Assembly (NCBI RefSeq): GCF_000406965.1
Contig: NZ_KE136357.1
Coordinates: forward strand, 634,317-698,316
Direction of reading: 5' to 3'
Source of the DNA: Enterococcus avium ATCC 14025
GTDB taxonomy: Bacteria > Bacillota > Bacilli > Lactobacillales > Enterococcaceae
DNA: 64,000 nt
In this document: piece after piece, positions 38,710-48,198 of the stretch
Layout: each line of letters begins with the position of its first letter
Position numbering within the stretch: position 1 is the stretch's first letter
Notes under the pieces: generated by a model
What the model saw: the letters and a program-made list of their open reading frames with translations, nothing else
Databases searched by the model: none
What the model was told of the DNA's origin: nothing
Position numbers and translations under genes: made by a program

Positions 38710-40185
38710 CTACATCATGATTTTCTTCGGATTCAACCGCATCACATACGTCAAAGGTAAGATAGCGGCTAAAAGAATCGTTCCGATACCAGCGATCAGA
38801 TAGGTCGCAATGTATGTCATAGAAAAACGTACTTCGTAATTATTTAAGACATCTTGATTTGACAACGAGGAAGCTAAAACCGAAGCATTCCCGCCCATTG
38901 AAATCATTTGCGAACCGATATCCTGCGCAGACTGCTCCATCGCATCCCCTGCAATCAATGATTCAGAGACCATTTTCCCTAAAATATTTCCTGATACTAA
39001 GGAAATCAGTAAAGCAGCTAGACTAATCACTAACAGTTCAGCAATGACCTGCTTCATGATATTCTTTCGATGCTCTCCCAGTGATAAATAAATCCCCCAC
39101 TCATGTCGGCGATCTTTCATAAACAACACGACTACGAGAGTGATGATCAATAAGGAGGCTAGAATCGCCAGCAGTACGACATAACCAGAGATTTTAGAAA
39201 GGCGCTTAACACTTGCCCCTACCTTGTCAAACTCATCCGTAGAAGCAACCGCTTTATAGCCATCTGGCAATAACGGCTTCATTTCCTTTTTAAAAGCAGC
39301 CACATCATCTGGTGATTTCAAAGTGAAAATCGGCGACACTTCCCCCTCAGAATCTTCCTTCAATTCTTCCGGCTGGTTGTCCATCTCAATCTTATTGATT
39401 TCCCGTACTAAACCGTTGGAAACAAAAGCGGTGTTGTATTGCTCCAATTCAGTAATCTGCTGGTTCAGAGCGTCTTGTCCGTTTTGTCCTTCTTTTTTCT
39501 TTTTCTCCAGCTTGATTGGTTCAAATAGGCCCACGATCTTGATGCCATGCTCTGTGGAATCCTGAGTATCCATTGAGCCGTCCTCTTTTGGAAGCAAAGT
39601 GACGGTATCTAAAACCATTTGGTCGCCAACGGATAGGCCATTTTCATCGGCCACCTTCTTAGAAATCAACGCTACTGGTTTTTTGCCAGCCAGTTCTTCT
39701 TTAGTCAGCATACGGCCATCAACCAGCTTAACTTTTTTATTTTTGAAATCCATTGGTTCGGTACTATTACTTCCCTTTAAGGTCATTGAGTTGTAGGGGG
39801 TAGCGAAATGAATGTCTCCTTGATCTTGAAGTTCATAGGTTTTGAACTTCTTCACATACAAATAAGCCATATAGCTATAATCATAATCCTTTACATAGGG
39901 TGACGCGCCCATTTTTTTAATGGTTTCTTCCTTTAGTCGTTCGTTCTGGGAGGAAACCTGCATTTCACCATTCTCATTTTGCTTCAGGATTTTGTTTAAA
40001 TCCGGTTCGGCAGAGACCGTTGCTCCTAACTCCTGTTTCATCTTCTTTTCAACATTGGTTGTTGATTGCTGGATCGCGATTGCTCCGGCAATGACATTTC
40101 CTAATACAAAAATGACCGCAAATAGGATTAATGATTTCCCTTTTGTTCTTAAGATACTGTTTTTTGCTCGTTTCCAATAATTCAT
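38710..40185 (-). CDS. FtsX/MacB-type ABC permease
   Basis: 491 residues. One helix at the N-terminus (about 17-38), a large outside domain (about 40-325), then three helices at the C-terminus (about 340-480), ending MRLNPKKIMM, the MacB/FtsX arrangement. The outside region carries an acidic linker (KEDSEGEVSP). It works with the ATPase ending at 38024. The operon also has a second, damaged permease/ATPase pair upstream. Confidence 0.87.
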   Translation of the reverse strand: MNYWKRAKNSILRTKGKSLILFAVIFVLGNVIAGAIAIQQSTTNVEKKMKQELGATVSAEPDLNKILKQNENGEMQVSSQNERLKEETIKKMGASPYVKDYDYSYMAYLYVKKFKTYELQDQGDIHFATPYNSMTLKGSNSTEPMDFKNKKVKLVDGRMLTKEELAGKKPVALISKKVADENGLSVGDQMVLDTVTLLPKEDGSMDTQDSTEHGIKIVGLFEPIKLEKKKKEGQNGQDALNQQITELEQYNTAFVSNGLVREINKIEMDNQPEELKEDSEGEVSPIFTLKSPDDVAAFKKEMKPLLPDGYKAVASTDEFDKVGASVKRLSKISGYVVLLAILASLLIITLVVVLFMKDRRHEWGIYLSLGEHRKNIMKQVIAELLVISLAALLISLVSGNILGKMVSESLIAGDAMEQSAQDIGSQMISMGGNASVLASSLSNQDVLNNYEVRFSMTYIATYLIAGIGTILLAAILPLTYVMRLNPKKIMM

Positions 40186-40236
40186 CGTAACATCCTTCCT
40201 ATCAAAGAACTTAGATGGTTGGAAAGCGAGATCATG

Positions 40237-40911
40237 CTACAGTTCGACTTGTTCTTTGATGAAGAGTAACTTCCCTCCATTAAGTCCCCATAGCTCATCC
40301 GCAAATTTGACCGATTGCGTGGATTGTGTTGTAAAAATGAAGCATTTCTTTTCCTGCAGACTATGACTTCTAAGCTTATTCATGGCAAAAGATACTCCGC
40401 ACTCACTAAAAACCTTTTCAGGCTCATCGACTAAAATCAATTGCGCCCGCTTTTTCATCAATAATTTTGCTAAAGCAACGAGCTGCTGATCTTTCTTACT
40501 TAATTTAGTCAAGGGAATGTTTAACTGTTTTTCCGATAGACCTATCGATAACAAGCCGCGTATTAACACGTCCTTATCGACCTTTCTACCGGATAGTAGC
40601 GTCTCCATTTCCAGATTGGCCAAGGCTGAGTCCTTCAGGAGACTGCCATCTTGAAATAAGCAAGCGACCTCTTGGCTTCGATAATGGTTTCGATCAATCT
40701 TAGCAATTTCTTGATGATCGTAAGTTAAGGAACCGCTAGAGCAAGTGATTAAACCAGCGAATAAGGTCAAAAGCGTAGACTTGCCACTGCCAGAATCACC
40801 AGAAATTTGGTAGCTTTTTCCTGTTTGAAAGCTGCCTCGAATCTTGTCAAATGTCGGGATCTTTGAATGTTTATAACGATAGTTAACCTGATCCAAGTTC
40901 CATTTTGTCAT
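40237..40911 (-). CDS. ABC ATPase with degenerate signature and switch motifs
   Basis: 224 residues. Walker A GDSGSGKST (38-46) and Walker B LILVDEPE (157-164) are intact, but the signature LSGGQ is replaced by LSKKD (137-141), and the switch histidine of the usual VTH is glutamine (TTQS, about Q196). Both changes would be expected to impair normal ATP hydrolysis. Its ATG overlaps the stop of the preceding permease half by four bases (ATGA). Either it is decaying along with its frameshifted permease, or it has a regulatory role with the intact ATPase downstream. Confidence 0.82.
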   Translation of the reverse strand: MTKWNLDQVNYRYKHSKIPTFDKIRGSFQTGKSYQISGDSGSGKSTLLTLFAGLITCSSGSLTYDHQEIAKIDRNHYRSQEVACLFQDGSLLKDSALANLEMETLLSGRKVDKDVLIRGLLSIGLSEKQLNIPLTKLSKKDQQLVALAKLLMKKRAQLILVDEPEKVFSECGVSFAMNKLRSHSLQEKKCFIFTTQSTQSVKFADELWGLNGGKLLFIKEQVEL

Positions 40912-41342
40912 GGCTTTGCCACCACCTGTAAGGGAGCACGAACAATTTTAGCAATTCGAAGATTGGTTATTATCAACATCATAAATAGACAGACTACTAA
41001 AAAAAGAACCGCTGAATAATTTGTCCAACTGTCCAACCTTTGCTCTAAATGGGGGATCGTCCAGTCAACAAATGGCTCTTGTTCAGTCAAACTCTTTTGC
41101 AGCTTGATTAGCCACTCGCCAGTAATCCAGCCACTCAATTGTCGAGAACTAAAAAATGCGATTACTCCGAGCCCAATTATAAGCAAGCTATTTTCTAATG
41201 AACTGCTCGCCGATAAAACCTTGGGATTCATCCCCATCAAATGCAACGTATAAAAATCTTGTCGCTGATTAATTGCTAATGTGGAACAAACAGCAATCAC
41301 TAAAAGCCCAATAATCAGTGCAACAACTACTCCGTTAAACAA
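40908..41342 (-). CDS. FtsX-type permease, C-terminal half (in the -1 frame)
   Basis: About 144 residues with the three C-terminal helices of an FtsX permease (VVVALIIGLLVIAV, then SLLIIGLGVIAFF, then AVLFLVVCLFMMLI). The frame is open upstream to about 41.42 kb and joins smoothly to the N-terminal half if the reading frame shifts by -1. No good start codon or RBS is present at its apparent beginning (only TTG at 41342), so it is not an independent gene. See the slippery site at 41411-41417. Confidence 0.75.
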   Translation of the reverse strand: MFNGVVVALIIGLLVIAVCSTLAINQRQDFYTLHLMGMNPKVLSASSSLENSLLIIGLGVIAFFSSRQLSGWITGEWLIKLQKSLTEQEPFVDWTIPHLEQRLDSWTNYSAVLFLVVCLFMMLIITNLRIAKIVRAPLQVVAKP

Positions 41343-41398
41343 CAGATCAAGCGTATCCTTAAACGACTTTAAAATTTCTTGTGCCCAACTTTGATTGA

Positions 41399-42160
41399 TT
41401 AGAGAATAATTTTTAAAAGATTTTGTTTTTTAAAGTCTTTTACAAAATTTTTTAATTCCTTTTTATCGGTCAATTGATACATTACACAAGAAAAATTCGA
41501 TACCATATTTTGCTCCACCGCTGAACCTGTTTCCCAGCTGATTAAGATGCTACTTGGAGCTGATGACCATTCTATCGTTGAAAATTCAGCTATGCCTACA
41601 ATTTTGATCTTGTGCTCTTGCCCTTTTCCTCCCAGCATAATTGTATCTCCTAGTTTCAACTTGTTAATCTTAGCCAAAGAACGATTAACCACACAGCTGT
41701 TCTTTTTTAAAGGAATATTCCCTTGGAGTTTAGCCTTTTTAGTGGACAACAACGTTTTTAACGCATCGTCCTCCAACATTGACACTGATAAGTAGTCATC
41801 TAGATTTTGCTCTGATGAAGAGCTGGAAAAGCTGCCGAACATTTGATCTTCCGGTTGCTGCAAACTAGTTGGGATGATCCCCTGTCTCGTTAATTGACTC
41901 TTTTTTACATAAGGCTTTGCTTTTAATGTTTCGTAATCGGTCATATTAAATTTGTTTGCTTGTTCGTTTTTTAAATCTTGCACGCCTTTTATTATCGCTG
42001 ACGTTTGCTCTTGATAATCTGAAAAATAGGCTGAAGCGGTTAAATAAACCTGCAGCAGCATAAATACAAACAGCAAGATCATTAAAATGAAGCAGCCATT
42101 TTTTAGATGACTGAAGCGGTTGCGTTTAAGATTTAGCCAAGCATGTCGGATGATGATCAT
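41399..42160 (-). CDS. FtsX-type permease, N-terminal half
   Basis: 253 residues: one helix at about 25-45 and most of the outside domain, then a stop at 41399. The normal family layout continues with three more helices, and these are found in the -1 frame immediately downstream. Between the two frames the join would read about FKKTKSFKNYSLINQSWAQE, if one base is missing from an A-run, or a shift takes place at T TTA AAA. It starts an ABC pair with the degenerate ATPase at 40.2-40.9 kb. Confidence 0.78.
   Translation of the reverse strand: MIIIRHAWLNLKRNRFSHLKNGCFILMILLFVFMLLQVYLTASAYFSDYQEQTSAIIKGVQDLKNEQANKFNMTDYETLKAKPYVKKSQLTRQGIIPTSLQQPEDQMFGSFSSSSSEQNLDDYLSVSMLEDDALKTLLSTKKAKLQGNIPLKKNSCVVNRSLAKINKLKLGDTIMLGGKGQEHKIKIVGIAEFSTIEWSSAPSSILISWETGSAVEQNMVSNFSCVMYQLTDKKELKNFVKDFKKQNLLKIIL
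41411..41417 (-). other. Canonical -1 slippery heptamer T TTA AAA at the permease frame break
   Basis: In the zero frame the codons are TTA AAA preceded by T, the classic X XXY YYZ form. It lies four codons before the zero-frame stop, and a -1 shift leads exactly into the frame of the C-terminal half. Whether ribosomes really shift here, or a base has simply been lost in the nearby A-run, cannot be told from sequence alone. Confidence 0.55.
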
Positions 42161-42214
42161 CGCTTACTTCTCCTCCTATGAGCGTATCTTAGCAAATCCA
42201 GTGTTAACTGAATG

Positions 42215-43309
42215 TTAACCAATACTAGGAAAACTTAAATAGAATGACGAACCGTTTTTTTCTTCACTTTCCAAATAGACAAACCCGCGACAAAGATCAC
42301 AGACATGAGACACCACAGAAAGTCCGATACCATAGCCATCCTGCTTGAGTCCTTGCACTCGGTACTGATGAGAAAAAATTGATGCCTGTTTCTTCTGAGG
42401 AATGCCGATTCCCTGATCTTTTACTTCGATAATCACGCTACCTTTTCGGTTTGAAATGGTGACAGTTACCAGTTTTCCTTCACCATATTTGATTGCATTG
42501 TCGACTAAATTCGAAACCGCCCGATAAATCCAACGATCTCGACCATGAATCAGGGTTGGTTGATCTTCAGTAAACGCAAACAAAAGATTCGGATAATTCT
42601 TTTTGTAGGCATCACAAACTTCCGCACAGATCAGTGAAACGTCTACGACTTCCGTGCTAAGATCCTCTGTGTTATTGGATAATGTCAAAATATCGTCAAT
42701 ACTGTCGGTCATCCGATCTAAAAGCATTAAATTTCCTTGATCGGCATGTTGCCGTTCTATTTCCAGATTCGTACGCAAAATAGCGATGGCATTTTTCTGC
42801 TCGTGGGTCAGATAACTATTTAACCGTCGATAATCCTCCAAATGACCATCGAACTTATCCTTTAGCTTATTAAAAGCCGCATTTAATGCCTCATCCTTCA
42901 CAGTATTTTTAGGTACTTGATCAATAAACGTTAAATCACGCGTAATCGCTAAGATTTGATTGCTGTAAATTTTGCGCAAAACCAACCAAAGAATAAACGT
43001 TAATAACATGATGGCAGAACAAATAACCAGCACCATCGCTGGTAAGTATTTAAACAGTTCGTCCTGGTAAGCTTTATCTATCATCGAAATAGTCATAAAT
43101 TGATTGTTGGAAGATTTAGAAGCTTCCATCTGCGTCTCTGCTTGAACCGTCTTACCCTCTTCCATAAAATAAACATCTTCACCTAAGGTAGATGCGATAC
43201 TGATTCCCTCCAAATTATTTCTCAGAAAGAAGAAACTCACTAAAATCACGCCTGTCACCAACAGTGAAAAAGCCAGCATCGTTAACGTCATTTTAAAATT
43301 TAATCGCAT
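42215..43309 (-). CDS. Sensor histidine kinase
   Basis: 364 residues. Two membrane helices (about 10-30 and 90-112) flank a small outside loop of about 60 residues. A HisKA region follows with the phospho-acceptor in SYLTHEQKN, then the N-box (SNLVDNAIKYGEG) and G-box (VKDQGIGIPQ). The gene overlaps the response regulator by ten bases. With a small sensor loop and ABC genes next to it, it resembles kinases that are told of envelope stress through an ABC transporter, which is inference. Confidence 0.88.
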   Translation of the reverse strand: MRLNFKMTLTMLAFSLLVTGVILVSFFFLRNNLEGISIASTLGEDVYFMEEGKTVQAETQMEASKSSNNQFMTISMIDKAYQDELFKYLPAMVLVICSAIMLLTFILWLVLRKIYSNQILAITRDLTFIDQVPKNTVKDEALNAAFNKLKDKFDGHLEDYRRLNSYLTHEQKNAIAILRTNLEIERQHADQGNLMLLDRMTDSIDDILTLSNNTEDLSTEVVDVSLICAEVCDAYKKNYPNLLFAFTEDQPTLIHGRDRWIYRAVSNLVDNAIKYGEGKLVTVTISNRKGSVIIEVKDQGIGIPQKKQASIFSHQYRVQGLKQDGYGIGLSVVSHVCDLCRGFVYLESEEKNGSSFYLSFPSIG

Positions 43310-43968
43310 AGCTGGTATCCCTTTGCTCGAATGGTTTTTAAGACCTCTTTTTCAGCTGCTTCAGCCAATTTCTTTTTTAGACGAGCCAGATGCACTCGCA
43401 GAACCGACGAAAAAGGATCAAAATCTTCATCGTAGACATGTTCAGAAATTTCCTCAGACGAAACAACCGCTGGATGACGCTGAGCGATGCACAGCAAGAT
43501 ATCAAATTCCTTGGGTTTCAGGACCACCTCTGTCTTTTGATAGCTGACTCTTCGACCTAATGGATCAATCTTCAAAGCACCAATTGAAATCTGCGGCAGT
43601 GCACGTCCATGATAACGACGAATAACCGCGCGTATCCGTGCTTTTAATTCTAGTAACTCAAAAGGTTTGACTAAATAATCATCCGCTCCAAAATCCAAGC
43701 CTTTTGCTCGTTCTTCAATCTCATCACGTGCAGTAATAATGATAACTGGACTTTCGACTTCTTCAGCACGGAGACTTTGTAAAACAGATAATCCATCTTT
43801 TTTAGGCAGATTTAAATCTAGTAGTATCCCATCGTATGAATTGATGAAGGCCTTCTCTTCTCCCAACTCACCGTCATAAGCTACGTCTACAGAAATATTC
43901 TCCTGCTCTAATCCCTTTTTTACGGATAAAGCCAGCTCACGATTGTCCTCAACCACCAGTACACGCAT
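43300..43968 (-). CDS. OmpR-family response regulator
   Basis: 222 residues. The receiver domain (1-115) has D9, phospho-acceptor D51 (LLDLNLPKKDG), T81-type and K102-type residues in ITAR and VKPF. The C-terminal winged HTH (about 125-220) ends with VLRVHLARLKKKL ... IRAKGYQL. It heads the operon (RR-HK-permease-ATPase-permease-ATPase-PASTA) and probably controls it. Confidence 0.9.
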   Translation of the reverse strand: MRVLVVEDNRELALSVKKGLEQENISVDVAYDGELGEEKAFINSYDGILLDLNLPKKDGLSVLQSLRAEEVESPVIIITARDEIEERAKGLDFGADDYLVKPFELLELKARIRAVIRRYHGRALPQISIGALKIDPLGRRVSYQKTEVVLKPKEFDILLCIAQRHPAVVSSEEISEHVYDEDFDPFSSVLRVHLARLKKKLAEAAEKEVLKTIRAKGYQLCD

Positions 43969-44143
43969 GTATATTCACTCCTCGTATGGATTTAGTAATT
44001 ACACTTATGCTTTTTAGCATAGTACATGCTCTTCTTCAAAGTCCACGTTCTTTTTGTGAAGATTTGAAGAAATTCATACATTCTGTTAAAAAAAGTATAA
44101 TTAAGAGTGATTTTACTGTTTGAAAATACCTAGAATAGGAAAA

Positions 44144-44165
44144 GACTGGAACCTTTGCTCCAGTC
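44144..44165 (-). terminator. Terminator after the NmrA-like remnant
   Basis: GACTGGA/TCCAGTC stem followed by TTTTCC on the minus strand, right after the remnant's stop codon. Confidence 0.6.
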
Positions 44166-44168
44166 TCA

Positions 44169-44261
44169 CTACTTTCTATTTGCTTGGTTTTCTTGTATAT
44201 ACTTTTCAAAGTTCGTTGGTTTATGACCAATAAGCCTCGTTAGAATACTGAAAATTGCCAT
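44169..44261 (-). pseudogene. Possible C-terminal remnant of an NmrA/SDR oxidoreductase
   Basis: A 30-codon frame ends TRLIGHKPTNFEKYIQENQA. The GHKPTxFE...I motif is common at the end of NAD(P)H-binding NmrA-like proteins. No upstream part in frame was found, no RBS is visible, and a good terminator follows, so it looks like a leftover from a deleted gene. Tentative. Confidence 0.35.
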
Positions 44262-44380
44262 CAAGCCATTAAGTACCCCATGCAAGAAAACCTCTCTAAC
44301 AGAAAAACCCCCTCGTTTTAACTCACTTACTATTTTAGAATTCGTACCCCTAATAATGCAGCATGATTTTACGCTTTATG

Positions 44381-44416
44381 TAAAAAAAAGACTGCAAGCA
44401 ATTGTGCTTCACAGTC
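44381..44416 (-). terminator. Terminator of the lac operon
   Basis: GACTGTGAAGCA pairs imperfectly with TGCTTGCAGTC around a CAAT loop and runs into eight T residues on the minus strand, just after lacD. Confidence 0.85.
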
Positions 44417-44423
44417 TGATTTC

Positions 44424-45410
44424 TTATGATAAAGAGCTCGTTAACACTTCCACCGGTGTAGCAGTTTCTTTCAATACGGCATTTAAATCTTCAATATTTT
44501 TACGCCCTTGCGTATTCATCCATTCCATCGCTGCTTCTTTTCCATCAACGATATAGCTTTCTACACCATCTGCCCAAGTCGCACGGCCGCAAAGTACACC
44601 ATTGAAGGTTGAGCCAGCACTTTTTGCAAAGCGCAAGGTTTCTTGGAACAACTCTGCTTTTACACCGGCGCTTAGGAAAATAAATGGCAGGTTAGTGGCT
44701 TCAGCCTGTTCCTTGAAGAAGTTAGCCGCTTGTGCCTTTGTGTACACGACTTCGTCTGTCCCATAGTCTTCTACATAATTCATATTGACGGGCACTTCCA
44801 CCTTCAACACATCTACGCCATAACGTGGATCAGAAAATTCCTTCATCATATCGTTGACTTTATGAGGTTTCTTAATGGCGTATTCTTTCGAAGTCGCATC
44901 AGAGATATTCGCATCATAAGAAACAAGCTCCAAGAAGAAGGGTAAGTTTTCAGCCTGACATTCTGAGCCAATCCGTTCGATGAAGGCATGTTTTTGGTCG
45001 TTGATTTCTTCTGCTTCGTCTACATCATAGTAAAGTAGGAACTTACAAGCATCGGCGCCTGCTTCTTTTAAGCGTTTAACTGACCAGATCGATAATAAAT
45101 CAGGCAAACGGCCAGGCGTTGACGCATCGTAACCAGTCTTTTCATAAGCTAACAGCAAGCCGGCATTTTTTGCTCTAACGTCAGCTGCTGGCAAGCCATA
45201 TTCGGGATCTAATAAAATCGATGAAGCATATTTCGTTAATTGTGAAGAAACAATTTCTTTAAATTCAACGATTTCTGATTCTTCTGCTTCGCTGCCCTTG
45301 AATTTTGTGATCATCTTCTTCAAAGCCCCGCGTTGATCAATTGCTAAGGCCCCAATCACTCCATCTTCATTGCATAGTTGCTTGATATATTGACGTTTTT
45401 CTTCGTTCAT
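44424..45410 (-). CDS. lacD: Tagatose-1,6-bisphosphate aldolase
   Basis: 328 residues, the normal LacD length. It begins with [17 protein letters not shown] and carries the LacD-type patterns [17 protein letters not shown] and LKVEVPVN, with the class I Schiff-base lysine expected in one of these strands. It splits tagatose-1,6-bisphosphate into DHAP and glyceraldehyde-3-phosphate. Last gene of lacR-lacABCD. Confidence 0.93.
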   Translation of the reverse strand: MNEEKRQYIKQLCNEDGVIGALAIDQRGALKKMITKFKGSEAEESEIVEFKEIVSSQLTKYASSILLDPEYGLPAADVRAKNAGLLLAYEKTGYDASTPGRLPDLLSIWSVKRLKEAGADACKFLLYYDVDEAEEINDQKHAFIERIGSECQAENLPFFLELVSYDANISDATSKEYAIKKPHKVNDMMKEFSDPRYGVDVLKVEVPVNMNYVEDYGTDEVVYTKAQAANFFKEQAEATNLPFIFLSAGVKAELFQETLRFAKSAGSTFNGVLCGRATWADGVESYIVDGKEAAMEWMNTQGRKNIEDLNAVLKETATPVEVLTSSLS

Positions 45411-45422
45411 TTCCGTATCCTC

Positions 45423-46349
45423 CTACACTTTCTCCACTAAGATTTGATCATATAGTTTTTGATAATTGGCTAATTGGACATAGCCAGTCGTCGCTTCCTG
45501 AGCATTCAGCATTCCTAAAACATTGCCCTGTTTTAACACGGCTTCATCCGAAAGACCTTGTTGAATCGCAGCGGTCAATCCGGCAACGGTCGCATCACCA
45601 GAGCCAACTGGATTGACGACATCAATCTTTGGAATTGTCACGCGATAAAAAGTCTCGTGATGTTTGGCAAAGGCTCCGTCGCCCCCCATTGAAACCACTA
45701 TCCATTCAATTTCATCAAACATCGAATCTGACAAGGCGGCTTTTAAATCTGATAATTCTGTTGAGATTTCTCGTCCTAGCAGACCAGCCAGCTCTTCGGT
45801 ATTGGGTTTTATTAGCTTAGGCTTTACACTGCCTCGCAACACTTCCCTTAATGCTGTCCCTGAACAATCTAAAACGACAGGCTTTGGCTGACAAACTTGC
45901 AGCATTTGTCGATAAAAATCAGCAGGCAATCCTTCTGGCAAGCTTCCTGAAAAAGAAATGATTTCGGCTTTAACAGCTAATTTTTCGAAATGTTGCAAGA
46001 ACGCCCTTGCTTCTTGTTCAGTAATAACAGGTCCATTTTCTAGGATTTCCGTCTGTTTTCCTTCATGTAAAACAGCGATGCAATTACGTGTCTCTCCGCT
46101 GATAGGTAAAAAGTCATGAGCAATCTCATTTTGAGTCAGGTCCTTTTTAATCTCTTCACCTAAAAAACCGCCGATTAAACCACTAGCAATCACCTCCGTA
46201 TCTAATTGCTTCAAGATACGTGTCACATTTAGACCCTTACCGCCAGCTGTTTTGCGAACATTTCTTACTCTATTGACTGTGTCGAGCTTGAAGGTTTCTA
46301 ATGGATAAGAAATATCAATCGAGGGATTCATCGTTATTGTTAAAATCAT
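45423..46349 (-). CDS. lacC: Tagatose-6-phosphate kinase (PfkB family)
   Basis: 308 residues. The PfkB signatures are [14 protein letters not shown] near the N-terminus and [14 protein letters not shown] near the C-terminus, the latter with the catalytic Asp. Start ATGATTTTAAC is preceded by GGTGG. It phosphorylates tagatose-6-phosphate using ATP; like other LacC proteins it may also accept fructose-1-phosphate. Its place between lacB and lacD fixes the assignment. Confidence 0.93.
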   Translation of the reverse strand: MILTITMNPSIDISYPLETFKLDTVNRVRNVRKTAGGKGLNVTRILKQLDTEVIASGLIGGFLGEEIKKDLTQNEIAHDFLPISGETRNCIAVLHEGKQTEILENGPVITEQEARAFLQHFEKLAVKAEIISFSGSLPEGLPADFYRQMLQVCQPKPVVLDCSGTALREVLRGSVKPKLIKPNTEELAGLLGREISTELSDLKAALSDSMFDEIEWIVVSMGGDGAFAKHHETFYRVTIPKIDVVNPVGSGDATVAGLTAAIQQGLSDEAVLKQGNVLGMLNAQEATTGYVQLANYQKLYDQILVEKV

Positions 46350-46361
46350 TTGTCCACCCGC

Positions 46362-46877
46362 TTAATCGTGGTATTCGCCACGATCCCATTTCTCGATAAA
46401 TTCATCGAAGAAATGCGGATCAGACTGCTTGTCACTGGCTTTTTCGACGTGATCGATTTTGGCGATCAATTTTTTGTTTTCTTCAGTTTCTTGATAATCG
46501 GCATTGATGAAGGCCTCTAATATGTCACAGATCAAAAATTCTCCCGTAATCCGAGCGCCAAAGCCGATCACATTGGCATTTAGTTGTTCCTTCGCATAGA
46601 TAGCAGTCGTCATATCGCGAACCAGCGCACTGCGGATACCAGGTACTTTATTGACAGCGTTGTTAATCCCAACACCTGTTCCACACAAACAAACTCCTAG
46701 ATCTGCTTCTCCGCTAGTCACGGCCTCTCCGACTTTTTTTCCGTAGATCGGATAATGGGTTCTGGTAAAGTCATAGGTCCCCATATCCAACACTTCATGT
46801 CCTTTTGATTTTAAGAAATCTGATACTGCCATTTTTGTATCTGTGACGATGTGGTCACAGCCAATTGCGATTTTCAT
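46362..46877 (-). CDS. lacB: Galactose-6-phosphate isomerase subunit LacB
   Basis: 171 residues, as for known LacB, when started at the ATG at 46877, nine bases after AAGG. An ATG at 46886 overlaps the RBS itself and is rejected. RpiB/LacAB fold with [18 protein letters not shown](I)NNAVNK and the closing [14 protein letters not shown] typical of LacB. Works with LacA to turn galactose-6-phosphate into tagatose-6-phosphate. Confidence 0.93.
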   Translation of the reverse strand: MKIAIGCDHIVTDTKMAVSDFLKSKGHEVLDMGTYDFTRTHYPIYGKKVGEAVTSGEADLGVCLCGTGVGINNAVNKVPGIRSALVRDMTTAIYAKEQLNANVIGFGARITGEFLICDILEAFINADYQETEENKKLIAKIDHVEKASDKQSDPHFFDEFIEKWDRGEYHD

Positions 46878-46895
46878 TTCATTCATCCTTCCTAA

Positions 46896-47324
46896 TTACG
46901 CCATTTTATTTAACATGTCGACACGTACTTGATGACGACCGCCATCATAATTTGCTTGTAGAAATTCCTTAACAATATTCAATGCCAACTCATCGCCAAC
47001 AATTTTTGATCCAAATGTGATCATCCGGGAATTATTATGTTCACGGGTCATATACGCACTGCGTTCATCCGAAACTTCTGCCGCTACCATTCCTTTAACC
47101 TTTGTTGCCGTGATAAAACTGCCAGCACCGTAGCCATCAACCGCGATTCCTAAACTACCTTCGTTTTCATTCAAATCATTTGCGATCGCCAAAGTTGATT
47201 CCACAAAATCTTCTGAAGCCGTTTCACTCTTATCTACTACTGTTATACCTTTCTTGATCAATTTTTTCTTGATTAATTCCTTTAATTCCATGCCATCACT
47301 GTCTGAACCAATTACTACACGCAT
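46896..47324 (-). CDS. lacA: Galactose-6-phosphate isomerase subunit LacA
   Basis: 142 residues, the normal LacA length. RpiB fold with [28 protein letters not shown] and REHNNSRMI. It forms the isomerase with LacB. It lacks the active cysteine seen in LacB, which is normal for LacA. RBS AGGAGG is upstream. Confidence 0.92.
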   Translation of the reverse strand: MRVVIGSDSDGMELKELIKKKLIKKGITVVDKSETASEDFVESTLAIANDLNENEGSLGIAVDGYGAGSFITATKVKGMVAAEVSDERSAYMTREHNNSRMITFGSKIVGDELALNIVKEFLQANYDGGRHQVRVDMLNKMA

Positions 47325-47343
47325 TTTTGTTTCCTCCTATTTT

Positions 47344-48117
47344 TTACTGAATGATTTTAGTGAATTGCTGATAATAACTCTTCAGCTCGGCTGAAAGAGT
47401 AGAATCCGTAAATAATTTGTCGATCTTGCGCAAATCATAGAAATTATAAAAATCGCTATGGTCGAATTTGTTTGCATCTGAAACCAAACATTTTTCTGCC
47501 GCATTATCTAAAACAATTTTTTGCAAGGTACCTTCTTCAATACTGAAATTCGAAACCTCCGAACCCTTCAATCCATTCACTCCGACAAAAGCCTTCTTAA
47601 TACCGATTTTTTGAACAGCTTCATTGGCAATTGAACCGACAAAGGCTCCAGTCTTTTCCCGATAAAGCCCACCGATCAAATACAGTTCAAATCTTTTTAT
47701 TTCACTTAATAGATTGAAAACCGGCAGACTATTGGTAACGATTCGGAGAGATGACGGCTTGATGTATCGTGTCATTAATTCGATCGTTGTACCCGATCCA
47801 AGAAAAATCGTGTCGTCTTCTTGATTGATATGAGCCGCCGCATTTTTAGCGATGTATTCCTTCTCTTTTGTATGCAGCTTTTTTTTTTCAGTATGAGAAA
47901 GCTCGTTTGCTTCTATAGAAGTCGACATTTCCAGATAATCGATTTTTTGTGCACCGCCATGAACGCGTAAAAGCTTTTTCTTCTGCGCGAGTTCCTCTAG
48001 ATCTCGGCGGATCGTCATATCTGAAACATTCAGTACTTCCTGAATAAATTTGACTGTGATCGTCCCATAGCGATCACACATCGCTAAGATCGAACGCTGT
48101 CGTTCTGTTTTCAGCAT
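47344..48117 (-). CDS. lacR: DeoR-family repressor of the lac/gat genes
   Basis: 257 residues. The HTH is at about 20-42 (TVKFIQEVLNVSDMTIRRDLEEL), followed by VHGGA and the DeoR sensor domain with FLGSGTTIELM and VTNSLPVF. The ATG at 48117 is eight bases after GGAGG. It is the first gene of lacR-ABCD and probably represses both that operon and the divergent gatABC, released by tagatose-6-phosphate as in other LacR systems (established for the family, inferred here). Confidence 0.9.
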   Translation of the reverse strand: MLKTERQRSILAMCDRYGTITVKFIQEVLNVSDMTIRRDLEELAQKKKLLRVHGGAQKIDYLEMSTSIEANELSHTEKKKLHTKEKEYIAKNAAAHINQEDDTIFLGSGTTIELMTRYIKPSSLRIVTNSLPVFNLLSEIKRFELYLIGGLYREKTGAFVGSIANEAVQKIGIKKAFVGVNGLKGSEVSNFSIEEGTLQKIVLDNAAEKCLVSDANKFDHSDFYNFYDLRKIDKLFTDSTLSAELKSYYQQFTKIIQ

Positions 48118-48138
48118 ATTCTGTACCTCCACGACCCT

Positions 48139-48167
48139 ATAATAAAACATTTACAAACATTTTTCAA
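48139..48167 (-). promoter_or_regulatory. Promoter of lacR-lacABCD
   Basis: TTGAAA (48162-48167) and TATTAT (48139-48144) lie 17 bp apart on the minus strand. Repeated TGTTTGTTTATTTTCGTTTATG upstream (plus strand about 48174-48196) has the look of DeoR operators. Confidence 0.65.
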
Positions 48168-48198
48168 CACATATTGTTTGTTTATTTTCGTTTATGTG

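Larger units (their letters stand above)
43969..44389. other. Intergenic region with a gene remnant
   Basis: Contains a short leftward frame (44169-44261), a leftward terminator after it (44144-44165), and the upstream region of the response regulator. No full gene can be supported. Confidence 0.5.

Noticed and set aside
40908-42160. Reading the two permease pieces as two independent genes
   Set aside because: The C-terminal piece has no usable start or RBS, and together they make exactly one normal FtsX-type permease.
44036-44230. 64-residue minus-strand frame after the NmrA-like remnant
   Set aside because: It overlaps the remnant in another frame and runs through a terminator; no RBS.
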